From: an uncultured Clostridia bacterium
GTDB taxonomy: Bacteria > Bacillota > Clostridia > TANB77 > CAG-508
Assembly (NCBI GenBank): GCA_944389225.1
Contig: CALXLP010000006.1
Span: 1-56,818 of the forward strand
DNA: 56,818 nt
Direction of reading: 5' to 3'
Below the pieces are notes generated by a model. It was given only the letters and a program-made list of their open reading frames with translations, searched no databases and was not told the DNA's origin. The position numbers were made by a program, and so were the translations under genes. This document shows positions 1 through 8,272 of this stretch, in pieces; within the stretch, counting starts at the first letter, position 1; the number at the start of each line of letters is the position of its first letter.

Positions 1-191
1 ACAGTTGCTTTCTCTACAATTTCTTTTTCATTTGCTATTTCTGTTTCTTCTTTTGCTTGTCCTGCATTTCCTATGATTCCATTATCTCCTGTTATTGCAC
101 TTATTGTAATTCCTGCTAATATTAATAATATGATAATTGTAATCACTAACGCTAGTAATGTAATTCCTTGTTCCTTCTTCATCTTTTGCAT
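1..191 (-). CDS. Prepilin-like surface protein, N-terminal part (cut by window edge)
   Basis: The first 63 codons are visible. A lysine-rich leader ending in glycine is followed by ITLLALVITIIILLILAG, a class III (type IV prepilin) signal and hydrophobic helix. A prepilin peptidase would cut after the glycine. Position +5 of the mature helix is alanine, not the glutamate that true pilins use for assembly, so this may be an anchored pseudopilin-like protein. The ATG at 191 is preceded by AAAGGAG. The visible protein is almost identical to the N-termini of the genes ending at 1976 and 34447. The invertible-promoter candidate at 212-416 lies just upstream. The C-terminal domain, which would tell its function, is outside the window. 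Confidence 0.8.
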   Translation of the reverse strand, partial: MQKMKKEQGITLLALVITIIILLILAGITISAITGDNGIIGNAGQAKEETEIANEKEIVEKAT

Positions 192-211
192 GTTCTTTGC
201 TCCTTTCACTT

Positions 212-416
212 TTCATTAAGTCAGATACTTAATGAAAGATTTAAAGAAGCTACTTTTATGATTATTTATATATTTTCAGCCTATTTTTATCTTATCTTTT
301 TTCCCTTTTACATATTCATTTATTTTGATAAATATCTCTTAAAAACACTTGATTTTCTTTGCAATTATGATATAATTTTTTTAGTAAAAAATTCATTGAG
401 TATCTGACTCAATGAA
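212..416. other. Putative invertible promoter segment 1
   Basis: Two 25-bp sites, 212-236 and 392-416, are inverted copies of each other with two mismatches. Each is itself a dyad around a CAGAT/ATCTG core. Between them lies a sigma-A promoter pointing away from the prepilin-like gene at 1-191. Flipping the segment would aim the promoter at that gene. Inversion is inferred from this architecture and was not observed. Confidence 0.65.
349..376 (+). promoter_or_regulatory. Sigma-A promoter inside invertible segment 1 (OFF orientation)
   Basis: TTGATT (349-354), a 16-nt spacer and TATAAT (371-376). It reads rightward, away from the prepilin-like gene, and meets the hairpin at 392-416 within about 15 nt of the expected start point. 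Confidence 0.6.
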
Positions 417-427
417 TTTATTTTTTT
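392..427 (+). terminator. Terminator formed by the distal site of invertible segment 1
   Basis: TTCATTGAG pairs with CTCAATGAA around a 7-nt loop, followed by a T-rich tract. Read on the minus strand the same hairpin is followed by TTTTTT, so it could also stop transcription of the gene at 441-1976. Confidence 0.65.
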
Positions 428-440
428 CTTTTTGTATCGT

Positions 441-1976
441 TTATTCACATGTTAATCTTCCATCATTTCCTATCTTCCATAATTTCCATCCTTGTTCTAT
501 TAATTTATTATTCTGTATATATGTATTTAAACTAGTTATTACATCTTGAATATCTTCCATTTCAAATACTGTGATTTCTGTTTCTGCTTCATTACTTCCT
601 GTTACCTTTTCTATATTATTTAACATAAAGGAATTGGTTAATTCATATTTTTCTTGATTTTGCCAATATATAAGATCCATTCCACATATGCCTCCTGCAT
701 AAGAGGTAGATTGTATTTCTCCTGTATTCACACAGTTTTGTATAATCAATGTTTGTCGATTTAATCCTGTTATTCCACCTGCTCCACCAAAATACCATAT
801 ACTTCTATTTCCATCATATATAATGGTTCCACCATTTATACAATTTTTTATTTGCGTACTTTCTGTATTGTTACTGCCAGTATTTCCACATAATCCTCCC
901 ACACCATAATTTCCACTTGCGCTAGATTTTATTGTTCCTTCATTTATACAATTTAACATTTCTCCTGTAAATTGGTCTCCACAAAATCCACCAACTGCTG
1001 ATGTTGATTCTATATTTCCCAAGTTCACACAATCCCTTATGTTTAATTGACCTGTACACCTTCCTATTATTCCTGCCGCTACACCACCATATATCTTAAC
1101 ATCACTCATAATATTTTCAATTTGACTCTTTCCTCCTTGAGAAATAATTCCAGCATTATTACTTTGACTATGTATTTCTCCTTTTACTGTAATATTCTTG
1201 AAATTAGCATTATTTAAAGATAAGATGAGACCTGCATTGTCCTGTTTAGAAATATATAAATTACTGATTACATTTTCATCACCATCAAAATTACCTGAAA
1301 ATTGTTGTATTGGTTTAAATCCTTCTCCACTTTGTAATTCTTTTATTAAACTATCTGTATTTCCATCTTGATTCACATCGCCATAGCCTTTTGTTTCACT
1401 ATTTGCATATGATAATTCTGATTTAAAGTTTAAATTAGTACATAACTTTATATATGCATTCGTATATTGACTATAGTTTTTAGACCATTCCATTAAATCT
1501 TCTATACACCAAATCTCATATGGTTTTTCTTCACTTCCATCTAATGTGTTTCCATCTTTTCCAACAGTAATATCTCCTGGATATTTGTCTTCTATGATTT
1601 CAAAAGCTCCTTCTACATTTCCATCTTTATCTACTGTGTAATATCTGTTACTTTCATGAAATACAACTTCAAATTCATCCCCAGCATCTGATACTTCCGT
1701 TTTTTCTTCTCCTGTTTCCTTATCCAGTTGTTCTTGTAATTCACTTTCTTCGATATTTCCATATTTATTATTTCCCATTGCTTGTACAGTTGCTTTTTCT
1801 ATAATTTCTTTTTCATTTGCAATTACTGTTTCTTCTTTTGCTTGACCTGCATTTCCTATGATTCCATTATCTCCTGTAATAGCACTTATTGTGATTCCTG
1901 CTAGAATTAATAGTACAATAATTGTGATAACTAATGCTAATAGTGTAATTCCTTGTTCTTTCTTTATCTTTTGCAT
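441..1976 (-). CDS. Prepilin-like surface protein with GLUG-type repeats
   Basis: 511 aa. Residues 1-9 are a charged leader ending KKEQG, followed by the hydrophobic helix ITLLALVITIIVLLILAG, i.e. a class III prepilin signal without Glu at +5. A short linker (to about 165) is shared with the paralog at 32918-34447. The C-terminal half has repeated Gly-Gly-x-Cys-Gly and Gly-x-x-x-Gly segments (GGFCGD, GGLCGN, GGICGM), resembling the GLUG repeat of bacterial surface proteins and suggesting a beta-solenoid. It would be membrane-anchored and exposed, possibly adhesive; the function is inferred. The start has GGGAGAAG upstream. The candidate switch at 2006-2194 lies immediately upstream. Confidence 0.8.
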   Translation of the reverse strand: MQKIKKEQGITLLALVITIIVLLILAGITISAITGDNGIIGNAGQAKEETVIANEKEIIEKATVQAMGNNKYGNIEESELQEQLDKETGEEKTEVSDAGDEFEVVFHESNRYYTVDKDGNVEGAFEIIEDKYPGDITVGKDGNTLDGSEEKPYEIWCIEDLMEWSKNYSQYTNAYIKLCTNLNFKSELSYANSETKGYGDVNQDGNTDSLIKELQSGEGFKPIQQFSGNFDGDENVISNLYISKQDNAGLILSLNNANFKNITVKGEIHSQSNNAGIISQGGKSQIENIMSDVKIYGGVAAGIIGRCTGQLNIRDCVNLGNIESTSAVGGFCGDQFTGEMLNCINEGTIKSSASGNYGVGGLCGNTGSNNTESTQIKNCINGGTIIYDGNRSIWYFGGAGGITGLNRQTLIIQNCVNTGEIQSTSYAGGICGMDLIYWQNQEKYELTNSFMLNNIEKVTGSNEAETEITVFEMEDIQDVITSLNTYIQNNKLIEQGWKLWKIGNDGRLTCE

Positions 1977-2005
1977 TTTATCTTCTCCCTTCTATACTTT
2001 CTTTT

Positions 2006-2194
2006 AGTTAAGTACTCTAAGAAATATAGAAAGTTGGATTTTATGCATTATTTAGCCTTTTTACTGTCTTTGTTCTTTTTTATTTTCTATTTTCCAATTA
2101 ATAAATTTTGTCATTTTATTTTTCATTTTTTGTTGATATCTATTATATTTATTGGTATAATCAAGGTACAAAAAAAGTTCTAGAGTACTTAACT
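2006..2194. other. Putative invertible promoter segment 2
   Basis: The 14-bp block AGTTAAGTACTCTA at 2006-2019 is perfectly inverted at 2181-2194. The 5-nt core TAAGT is flanked by (T/G)AGT and ACTC. A strong promoter lies inside, pointing away from the gene at 441-1976. The gene-proximal outer half-site is degenerate, so it would not make a strong hairpin if the promoter faced the gene. Inversion is inferred. Confidence 0.65.
2133..2161 (+). promoter_or_regulatory. Sigma-A promoter inside invertible segment 2 (OFF orientation)
   Basis: TTGATA (2133-2138), a 17-nt spacer and TATAAT (2156-2161): a near-consensus promoter with no gene in front of it, only the terminator at 2176-2208. Confidence 0.7.
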
Positions 2195-2208
2195 CTAGGA
2201 CTTTTTTA
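2176..2208 (+). terminator. Terminator formed by the distal site of invertible segment 2
   Basis: CTAGAGT pairs with ACTCTAG and is followed by ACTTTTTT. It sits about 10 nt after the expected start of the promoter at 2133-2161, so that promoter would make only a very short RNA. Confidence 0.65.
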
Positions 2209-2220
2209 TTTGTTTCTTAG

Positions 2221-2640
2221 TTAAAATATCTTTGTAAATTGTGTTCCTATCCAAATCCAATAAATTCCTAATCCCACTAATGTTGCCAATACACTCATTA
2301 TTATATATACTTTTGTGCTGATTTTTCCTTTTCGTTTCATATATATATTAATCGGTAGTAATATTAACAAATATACAATTAAAAGAAACATTCCTATCAT
2401 TGCATTTAAACTTTCTTCACTTTCTGGTACATAATATGCACTTCCCTTAGGTTGATTTGAAAAGAACATATAAAATAATATAAAAAATATGGTATCCATA
2501 AATCCCATAAAACCATTAAATATAACAGACAATGTTGATATGATATATTTTTTTGGCTTTTCTTTAAATTTTATCAATCCAATTATTACACAAATCAATA
2601 TATAAATAATTAATCCTGCTAATATTTTTAATAATACCAT
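2221..2640 (-). CDS. Small membrane protein of unknown function
   Basis: 139 aa. Four hydrophobic segments are visible (about residues 4-24, 38-62, 79-98 and 112-132), so it is an integral membrane protein. A hydrophilic loop at about 63-78 contains PKGSAYYVPESEES. The start is supported by TTAGGAG upstream. No family motif is recognised. It lies downstream of fabI, separated by the terminator at 2682-2720, and is probably a separate unit. Confidence 0.6.
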   Translation of the reverse strand: MVLLKILAGLIIYILICVIIGLIKFKEKPKKYIISTLSVIFNGFMGFMDTIFFILFYMFFSNQPKGSAYYVPESEESLNAMIGMFLLIVYLLILLPINIYMKRKGKISTKVYIIMSVLATLVGLGIYWIWIGTQFTKIF

Positions 2641-2681
2641 TTCTTTTTCTCCTAAGTTTTTTCTTATTTTATCATAAAAGC

Positions 2682-2720
2682 AAAAATTACTCTATACCTT
2701 TTCGATATAAAGTAATTTTT
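2682..2720 (-). terminator. Terminator downstream of fabI
   Basis: AAAAATTACT pairs with AGTAATTTTT; the T-run follows on the minus strand, about 50 nt after the fabI stop. Confidence 0.6.
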
Positions 2721-2771
2721 CTATTAGAATCATCAAAATTATTAAATTCTCAAATAGTATTCATATATAGA

Positions 2772-3542
2772 TTATACACCAACAGTTGAGAAACCATTAT
2801 CTACATGAATAATTTCTCCAGTAATAGCACTTGACATATCACTAAATAAAAATGCTGTAGCATTTCCAACTTGATTGATAGTAACATTTTTATGTAATGG
2901 TGCTCTTTCTTCAACAATATCTAATATTGAACCAAAGTCTTTGATTCCTTTAGCTGATAATGTTTTGATTGGTCCTGCTGAAATTCCATTAATTCTATAT
3001 CCATCTTTTCCTAAATCTCTTGCTAAATATCTAATGCTTGCTTCTAATGCTGCTTTAGCAACTCCCATTACATTGTATCCTTCAATTGCTTTTTCTGATC
3101 CATAATATGTATATGCAACAATGCTTGCTCCTTCATTTAACATTTCTTTTTCTCTTGCCATTCTAACAATAGCAACTAATGAATAAGCACTTACATCTTG
3201 TGCATGTGCATAGCCATCTCTTGATGTTAAGATAAAATCATTTCTTAAATCTTCTGTGTTAGCATGTGCAATAGCATGTAATAATCCATCGATTTTTCCA
3301 TGATCTTTTTTAATTTCTTCTAAGCATTTATCTATATCTTCGTCTTTACTTACATCATTACATACATAAACACTTGCTCTTGGCATATCTTTTACTAAAT
3401 CTTTTACTTTATCTACACTATCTGCTGAACAAGTACAAATAACTTCTGCTCCTTGTTCATAAGCTGATTGTGTTGCTCCCCATGCAATACTCCATTTGTT
3501 TCTTACTCCCATAATTACTACTTTTTTACCTTCTAATAACAT
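2772..3542 (-). CDS. fabI: Enoyl-[acyl-carrier-protein] reductase (FabI)
   Basis: 256 aa, usual FabI length. It reduces trans-2-enoyl-ACP with NAD(P)H in the last step of each fatty-acid elongation cycle in the cytoplasm. Visible features are the variant nucleotide-binding segment GVRNKWSIAWG (12-22), Tyr146/Tyr156 and Lys163 in the Y-x6-K arrangement of FabI, and the NGISAGPIKTLSAKGI substrate loop. The ATG is preceded by TTAGGAGG. accA, accD and accC lie upstream on the same strand, forming a malonyl-CoA and fatty-acid block. A repeated hairpin element (3571-3660) occupies the gap to accA. Confidence 0.95.
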   Translation of the reverse strand: MLLEGKKVVIMGVRNKWSIAWGATQSAYEQGAEVICTCSADSVDKVKDLVKDMPRASVYVCNDVSKDEDIDKCLEEIKKDHGKIDGLLHAIAHANTEDLRNDFILTSRDGYAHAQDVSAYSLVAIVRMAREKEMLNEGASIVAYTYYGSEKAIEGYNVMGVAKAALEASIRYLARDLGKDGYRINGISAGPIKTLSAKGIKDFGSILDIVEERAPLHKNVTINQVGNATAFLFSDMSSAITGEIIHVDNGFSTVGV

Positions 3543-3570
3543 TTTAAATTCCTCCTAATTTATATTTTTA

Positions 3571-3660
3571 TTGTATAGAAAAATCAGCTTTTCTATGTTT
3601 ATCTTATATAAGTACAAGCTTTTTTCATATACAACAAGATTAATCTTTTTTATATGTTAT
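3571..3660. repeat. Dispersed hairpin element, copy A
   Basis: TTGTATAGAAAAA on the left is matched in inverted orientation by TTTTTTCATATACAA, followed by CAAGATTAATCTTTTTTATAT. The same order of parts recurs at 13371-13452 between spoIIIAA and spoIIIAB. It sits between fabI and accA. The role is unknown; it could be an RNA-processing or attenuation hairpin, or a miniature mobile element. Confidence 0.5.
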
Positions 3661-3663
3661 ATT

Positions 3664-4455
3664 TTAGCACATTGTTCTAAATTTTTCATATCTGTTTTCT
3701 ACTAATTCTTTTTTAGATAATGTGTTTAATTCTTTTAAACTTTTTTTAATGTATGATTTTAATTCTTTTAGAACCATTTCTATATCTTCTTGTGCACCAC
3801 CTTCTGGCTCTTTTATAATTTTGTCAATGATTCCAAAATCTTTTAAATCTTTAGCAGTAGACTTCATATCTTCTGCTGCTTCTTTTGCTTTACTTGAATC
3901 TTTATATAAGATACTAGCAAATCCTTCTGGTGATAAGATGGAATATACTGCATTTTCTAACATAGCAATTCTATCTCCCACAGCGATTGCCAATGCACCA
4001 CCACTAGAACCTTCTCCAATAACAATACAAATGATTGGTACTTCTAGTTTTGACATCTCAAATAGATTTCTAGCAATTGCTTCACCTTGACCTCTTTCTT
4101 CTGCTCCCATTCCAGGATATGCACCAGGTGTATCAATAAAGGTGATAATTGGTCTATTGAATTTCTCTGCTTGTTTCATTAATCGTAATGCTTTTCTATA
4201 TCCTTCTGGATTTGGCATTCCAAAATTTCTTTCCATATTTTCTTTTGCTTTTTTTCCTTTTTGTTCTCCTATTACGGTGACTGGCATACCATCAAATGTT
4301 GCAATTCCTCCAACAATTGCTTTATCATCTCCGAAATTTCTGTCACCATGTAATTCCATAAAATCATCAAATAGTCCATTGATATAATCTAATGCTTTTG
4401 GTCTATCCATTTTTCTTGCTAACATTACTCTATCCCATGCTGTTATTTTTGCCAT
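3664..4455 (-). CDS. accA: Acetyl-CoA carboxylase carboxyltransferase subunit alpha
   Basis: 263 aa, the short Firmicutes form. With AccD it moves the carboxyl group from carboxybiotin to acetyl-CoA, giving malonyl-CoA. Family motifs seen are [20 protein letters not shown] with [13 protein letters not shown], and the glycine-rich oxyanion loop [16 protein letters not shown]. It starts 16 bases after the accD stop with a GGAGGAAG ribosome site, so the two subunits are surely co-transcribed and probably coupled in translation. Confidence 0.95.
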   Translation of the reverse strand: MAKITAWDRVMLARKMDRPKALDYINGLFDDFMELHGDRNFGDDKAIVGGIATFDGMPVTVIGEQKGKKAKENMERNFGMPNPEGYRKALRLMKQAEKFNRPIITFIDTPGAYPGMGAEERGQGEAIARNLFEMSKLEVPIICIVIGEGSSGGALAIAVGDRIAMLENAVYSILSPEGFASILYKDSSKAKEAAEDMKSTAKDLKDFGIIDKIIKEPEGGAQEDIEMVLKELKSYIKKSLKELNTLSKKELVENRYEKFRTMC

Positions 4456-4471
4456 GTTTCTTCCTCCTTTT

Positions 4472-5317
4472 TTATTTGTGTAGTCTGATTAATTTTGCAA
4501 TTGTTGATTTCATATCTTTTCTTTCTACTATTTTATCAATAAATCCATGTTCTAATAAAAATTCTGAACTTTGGAATCCTTCTGGTAATTTTTGATTAAT
4601 GGTCTGTTCTATAACCCTTGGTCCTGCAAATCCAATTAAGGCATGTGGTTCTGCTAAAATGATATCTCCTAAGCTTGCAAAACTTGCTGTTACACCACCT
4701 GTTGTTGGATCTGTTAAGACAGATATATATAATTGTCCTGCTTTATCTAATTTGGTAAGTGCACTTGATGTTTTCGCCATTTGCATTAAAGATATCATAC
4801 CTTCTTGCATTCTAGCACCACCTGATACACAGAATATAATTAATGGCAATTTCTTTTTAGCTGCTGTTTCAATTGCAAGTGTAATTCTTTCTCCTACTGC
4901 TGATCCCATACTTCCCATTAAAAAGTTTCCATCCATAACAGCCAAAACTGCTTTTTCTCCTTCTATTTCACATGTACCACATTTTACAGCTTCTTCTATT
5001 TTTGTTTTTTCTTTTAACATTTCTACTTTTTTCATATATCCTTTAAAATTCAATGGATCTTTTGTATGAATATCTCCACCAATTTCTTTAAAGGTTCCTT
5101 CATCTGCAATTTGTTTAATTCTTCTTCTTGATGATAATCTAAAATGTTTGCCACAGTTTGGACACACACTCAAATTTTGGTGTAAATCGTCTTTATAGAT
5201 AATTTCTTTACATTTATCACATTTTACCCATTTTCCAATCATCATATCTGAAGCTTTTTCATTCTTGACTCTCTTTTCTTCCTTTTCGTTTACCTTTTTT
5301 ACTTTGTCTATTACCAA
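4472..5317 (-). CDS. accD: Acetyl-CoA carboxylase carboxyltransferase subunit beta
   Basis: 281 aa. Partner of AccA in the carboxyltransferase. The N-terminus carries the typical zinc ribbon C33-x2-C36 ... C52-x2-C55. The crotonase-like domain follows, with [12 protein letters not shown] and the segment [12 protein letters not shown]. The start codon is TTG at 5317, chosen because AAGGAGGG lies 7 nt upstream and no better ATG fits. Its own promoter (5346-5374) lies in the gap to accC, preceded by a 16-bp element shared with the accC promoter. Confidence 0.95.
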   Translation of the reverse strand: MVIDKVKKVNEKEEKRVKNEKASDMMIGKWVKCDKCKEIIYKDDLHQNLSVCPNCGKHFRLSSRRRIKQIADEGTFKEIGGDIHTKDPLNFKGYMKKVEMLKEKTKIEEAVKCGTCEIEGEKAVLAVMDGNFLMGSMGSAVGERITLAIETAAKKKLPLIIFCVSGGARMQEGMISLMQMAKTSSALTKLDKAGQLYISVLTDPTTGGVTASFASLGDIILAEPHALIGFAGPRVIEQTINQKLPEGFQSSEFLLEHGFIDKIVERKDMKSTIAKLIRLHK

Positions 5318-5345
5318 GGTATTTCCCTCCTTTTATATCTTTGTT

Positions 5346-5374
5346 ATTATATATGTATTTTGAATTTATTTCAA
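5346..5374 (-). promoter_or_regulatory. accD promoter
   Basis: On the minus strand TTGAAA (5374-5369), a 17-nt spacer and TATAAT (5351-5346), about 30 nt before the accD start. Confidence 0.55.
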
Positions 5375-5390
5375 CTAGGATAAGTAGTCA
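5375..5390 (-). promoter_or_regulatory. Shared acc element (candidate operator), accD copy
   Basis: TGACTACTTATCCTAG on the minus strand, directly upstream of the -35 box. The accC promoter has the same block (14 of 16 bases) in the same place at 6932-6947. A common fatty-acid regulator is the likely reader; its identity is unknown and the block does not match the classical FapR palindrome. Confidence 0.5.
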
Positions 5391-5430
5391 ATTTTTTGTT
5401 AAAAGAGAATAAAATCAATAGATGAAATAA

Positions 5431-5457
5431 GAAATTAGCATTATAATTGCTAATTTC
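5431..5457. terminator. Hairpin between accC and accD
   Basis: GAAATTAGCA pairs with TGCTAATTTC about 10 nt after the accC stop, flanked by T-rich sequence on both strands. It probably ends or attenuates accC transcription ahead of the accD promoter. Confidence 0.45.
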
Positions 5458-5465
5458 TTTTTCTA

Positions 5466-6809
5466 TTACATATTAAATTCTTTTTTTATAAAAGATGTGT
5501 CATAATTGTTTGTTTTAAAGTTTTCATTTTTTAGTATTTTCAATAAAAAGTCTATATTGGTTGTAATTCCTTCTACAACAAATTCTGCCACTGCACTTTT
5601 CATTTTTGCGATAGATTCTTCTCTATTTTTTCCATGAACAATTAATTTTGCAAGCATAGAATCATATGTAGGTGGAACTGTATATCCACTATATATAGCA
5701 GTATCTACTCTTACACCATTTCCTCCTGGAATATGTAATCCTGTTATCGTTCCTGGACATGGCATAAAGTTTTTATCTGGATTTTCTGCATTAATTCTTA
5801 CTTCCATAGAATGTCCATTAAATTTAATATCTTCTTGTTTATATGTTAATTCTTCTCCACTTGCAATTTTGATTTGTTCTTTTATGATATCTACACCTGT
5901 TACCATTTCTGTTACAGGGTGTTCTACTTGTATTCTTGTATTCATTTCCATGAAATAGAAATCTTTATTTTTGTCAACTAAAAATTCAATGGTTCCTGCA
6001 TTAGAATAACCAATTTCTTTTACTGCCTTTACTGCTACTTCTCCCATTTTCTTTCTAGTTTCTTCATCTAGTATACCACTTGGTGTTTCTTCTAATACTT
6101 TTTGATTTCTTCTTTGTACTGAGCAATCTCTTTCTCCTAAATGGATACAGTTTCCGTGCTCATCTGCTAATATTTGAATTTCCACATGTCTTGGATTTTC
6201 TACAAATTTTTCTAAATAAAGGCTATCATCATTAAAAGATACTTTTGCTTCTTGTTTAACAATATCATATTCTTTTTCTAATTCTTCTTTAGAAAAGGCA
6301 ACTCTAATGCCTCTTCCTCCACCACCTGCTGATGCTTTTAACATAACAGGATATTTAATTTGTTCTGCTAAGTTGACTGCTTGTTCTTTTGAATAGATTA
6401 ATCCATCTGATCCAGGAACAACTGGAACTCCTGCTCTTTTCATCGTTTCTTTTGCTCTTGATTTATTTCCCAACAATTCGATTAGTTTATAGTCTGGTCC
6501 AATAAATTTGATTCCTGTTTCTTGACAAATTTTTGCAAAATTTGGATTTTCTGATAAGAATCCAAATCCTGGGTGAATACTATCTGCACCTGTTAAGCAT
6601 GCTGCTTCTAATATGGCTTTTACATTTAAATAACTTTTATTAGATGGTGCTGGTCCTACACAAATGGCTTCATCTGCTAATTGTACATGTAAGGCATTTT
6701 TATCTACTTCTGAATAAATGGCAACTGTTCTAATTCCCATTTCTCTACATGCTCTGATAATTCTAACTGCAATTTCTCCTCTATTGGCAATTAATACTTT
6801 TTTTAACAT
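5466..6809 (-). CDS. accC: Acetyl-CoA carboxylase, biotin carboxylase subunit
   Basis: 447 aa, full length. It carboxylates the biotin of BCCP using ATP and bicarbonate. Visible are the start MLKKVLIANRGEIA, the ATP-grasp glycine loop GGGGRG (162-167), the HLGERDCSVQRRNQK segment and the active-site stretch FMEMNTRIQVEHPVTE. AccB/BCCP and fabZ, its common neighbours, are not in the window: the next gene upstream is a prepilin-like gene. The promoter at 6902-6930 and a terminator-like leader hairpin at 6862-6890 precede it. The ribosome site is GGAGGAATT. Confidence 0.95.
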   Translation of the reverse strand: MLKKVLIANRGEIAVRIIRACREMGIRTVAIYSEVDKNALHVQLADEAICVGPAPSNKSYLNVKAILEAACLTGADSIHPGFGFLSENPNFAKICQETGIKFIGPDYKLIELLGNKSRAKETMKRAGVPVVPGSDGLIYSKEQAVNLAEQIKYPVMLKASAGGGGRGIRVAFSKEELEKEYDIVKQEAKVSFNDDSLYLEKFVENPRHVEIQILADEHGNCIHLGERDCSVQRRNQKVLEETPSGILDEETRKKMGEVAVKAVKEIGYSNAGTIEFLVDKNKDFYFMEMNTRIQVEHPVTEMVTGVDIIKEQIKIASGEELTYKQEDIKFNGHSMEVRINAENPDKNFMPCPGTITGLHIPGGNGVRVDTAIYSGYTVPPTYDSMLAKLIVHGKNREESIAKMKSAVAEFVVEGITTNIDFLLKILKNENFKTNNYDTSFIKKEFNM

Positions 6810-6861
6810 GAAAATTCCTCCTATGAAAGATAATTTATTTTTATATTTTCTATATTCTCTT

Positions 6862-6890
6862 AAAAAAAGACAGCTTACATACTGTCTTTT
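6862..6890 (-). terminator. Terminator-like hairpin in the accC leader
   Basis: On the minus strand AAAAGACAG pairs with CTGTCTTTT, then more T. It begins about 5 nt after the start point expected from the promoter at 6902-6930. It could stop read-through from the prepilin-like gene upstream or act as an accC attenuator. Confidence 0.5.
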
Positions 6891-6901
6891 ATACCTTATA
6901 T

Positions 6902-6930
6902 ATTATATATTTATTTTTTATTTTTTTCAA
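6902..6930 (-). promoter_or_regulatory. accC promoter
   Basis: TTGAAA (6930-6925), a 17-nt spacer and TATAAT (6907-6902) on the minus strand, the same architecture as the accD promoter. Confidence 0.5.
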
Positions 6931-6931
6931 G

Positions 6932-6947
6932 CTAGGATAGGTGGTCA
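6932..6947 (-). promoter_or_regulatory. Shared acc element (candidate operator), accC copy
   Basis: TGACCACCTATCCTAG on the minus strand, immediately upstream of the -35 box. It differs from the accD copy at only two positions (C for T at both). Confidence 0.5.
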
Positions 6948-6968
6948 GTAATTATCGATTACTTTCCT

Positions 6969-8051
6969 TTATTTCCAGTTTTCTGGAATTTCACTATAAT
7001 TTGTCAAATTCTCACATCCTGTATAACATGCATTTCCACTAATACCACTTCTTTCCCATAAAGGTATGGCATTTCCAGTCAAAGATGTACAGTTATAAAA
7101 TGCATTGTCTGCATTTTTAATATTAGGACAATTATCAAATAAATCAGATGGAATTCGTGTTAATGATGTACAATTATAAAACATAGCCCTAATATTTGTT
7201 AAATTACCAAAGCTATTTTCTTTTGGAGAAACAATTTCTGTTAAATTGGTACAATTAGAAAAATTAACATTAATCATTTTATTTTCTCCCCAATCTATTA
7301 TTTTTTGTAACGCTGGTGAATTAACTATTATTTGTGTAGCATATATCTTTATATTAAATATTTTATTTTTTTCTTCATATTTATGCATTACTGGTATAGG
7401 AGCCCCTATAACTGCTACAGATATATTATCATTGAAACTAGCTATTTTTTGTGATTTTCCAATTTCAGTCCCTTCTAATTTGCTATATGTTCCATCTCCC
7501 CAATCTATTATTCCATCCATAGAAATCGCTAATAAAACTGTTCCTTTATCTCCCACATTCACATCAATCTTAAAACCTTTTTCTACCTTTTCTCTTTCTT
7601 GTTCTGTTAAATCTGCCACCTCATAAGTAAAATTTTTCATATATTCTTCTTCAGTTTTAATCTCTAAATTTCCTGTTTCATAATTTGATGTAACATAATA
7701 TATATTCCCTGTATCTGAAAATGTTATCATATAGCTGTTATCTACTTTTTGAACAATTGTTTCTCCTTTACCAGCTACACTATCTAATTCTGTTTGTAAC
7801 CCTTGATAATCTTCTCCTACTGTTTCTGGTTCATAATATACTATTCCTAAAGCTGTTAAGGCTGTTTTTATCTGTTCCTCTTCTGTTGCCACAACATTAT
7901 CTTCTTTAGCATTTTGCGCTCTTGTTAATATTCCATTATTACCTGTTAATGTTGCAATTGTTACACCTGCCAATATTAATAATACAATAATTGTAATAAC
8001 TAAAGCTATTAGTGTAATTCCTTTGTTTTTTCTTGATTCTTTTGTTTTCAT
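6969..8051 (-). CDS. Prepilin-like surface protein with BspA-type leucine-rich segment
   Basis: 360 aa. The N-terminus has the class III signal RKNKG followed by ITLIALVITIIVLLILAG, again without Glu at +5. The middle carries IDWGDGTYSKLEG, a motif found in BspA-like (DUF285-type) surface proteins. The C-terminal third repeats a pattern N-C-x-x-L-T ... F-Y-N-C-T-S-L-T, typical of BspA leucine-rich repeats. It should be membrane-anchored and exposed, possibly binding host or matrix ligands (inferred). The start is preceded by GGGAGG. It differs from the other three prepilin-like genes after residue 45 but has the same upstream switch architecture. Confidence 0.8.
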   Translation of the reverse strand: MKTKESRKNKGITLIALVITIIVLLILAGVTIATLTGNNGILTRAQNAKEDNVVATEEEQIKTALTALGIVYYEPETVGEDYQGLQTELDSVAGKGETIVQKVDNSYMITFSDTGNIYYVTSNYETGNLEIKTEEEYMKNFTYEVADLTEQEREKVEKGFKIDVNVGDKGTVLLAISMDGIIDWGDGTYSKLEGTEIGKSQKIASFNDNISVAVIGAPIPVMHKYEEKNKIFNIKIYATQIIVNSPALQKIIDWGENKMINVNFSNCTNLTEIVSPKENSFGNLTNIRAMFYNCTSLTRIPSDLFDNCPNIKNADNAFYNCTSLTGNAIPLWERSGISGNACYTGCENLTNYSEIPENWK

Positions 8052-8085
8052 CTCTTCTTTTTCCTCCCTTTTAACTTTCTATTAT

Positions 8086-8272
8086 TTAGTTACTCTAAGA
8101 AATTTACATGTATATTAAAACCTGCTTATAAGTTATTTTTGTTAACATTCTTACTGTTAATTTCTTTCATATTCTCAAAAAATTTTTTATAAAAAAATAA
8201 ATTAAAATCCTATTGACAGCCCTGCAATTTATTGTTATCATAATTGTATGAAATCTTTCTTAGAGTAACTAA
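8086..8272. other. Putative invertible promoter segment 3
   Basis: The 17-bp block TTAGTTACTCTAAGAAA at 8086-8102 is perfectly inverted at 8256-8272; the core is TAGTT. Inside is a consensus -35 promoter directed away from the gene at 6969-8051. The distal copy is completed by ACTCTAAGA to form a terminator, the gene-proximal copy is not. Inversion is inferred. Confidence 0.7.
8213..8241 (+). promoter_or_regulatory. Sigma-A promoter inside invertible segment 3 (OFF orientation)
   Basis: Perfect -35 TTGACA (8213-8218), a 17-nt spacer and TATCAT (8236-8241). As oriented it drives only an RNA of about 40 nt ending at the hairpin 8258-8289. Confidence 0.65.

Noticed and set aside
168-407. Rightward open frames inside invertible segments 1 and 2
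   Set aside because: Very hydrophobic, no ribosome site, overlap switch and terminator parts; they arise from AT-rich sequence.
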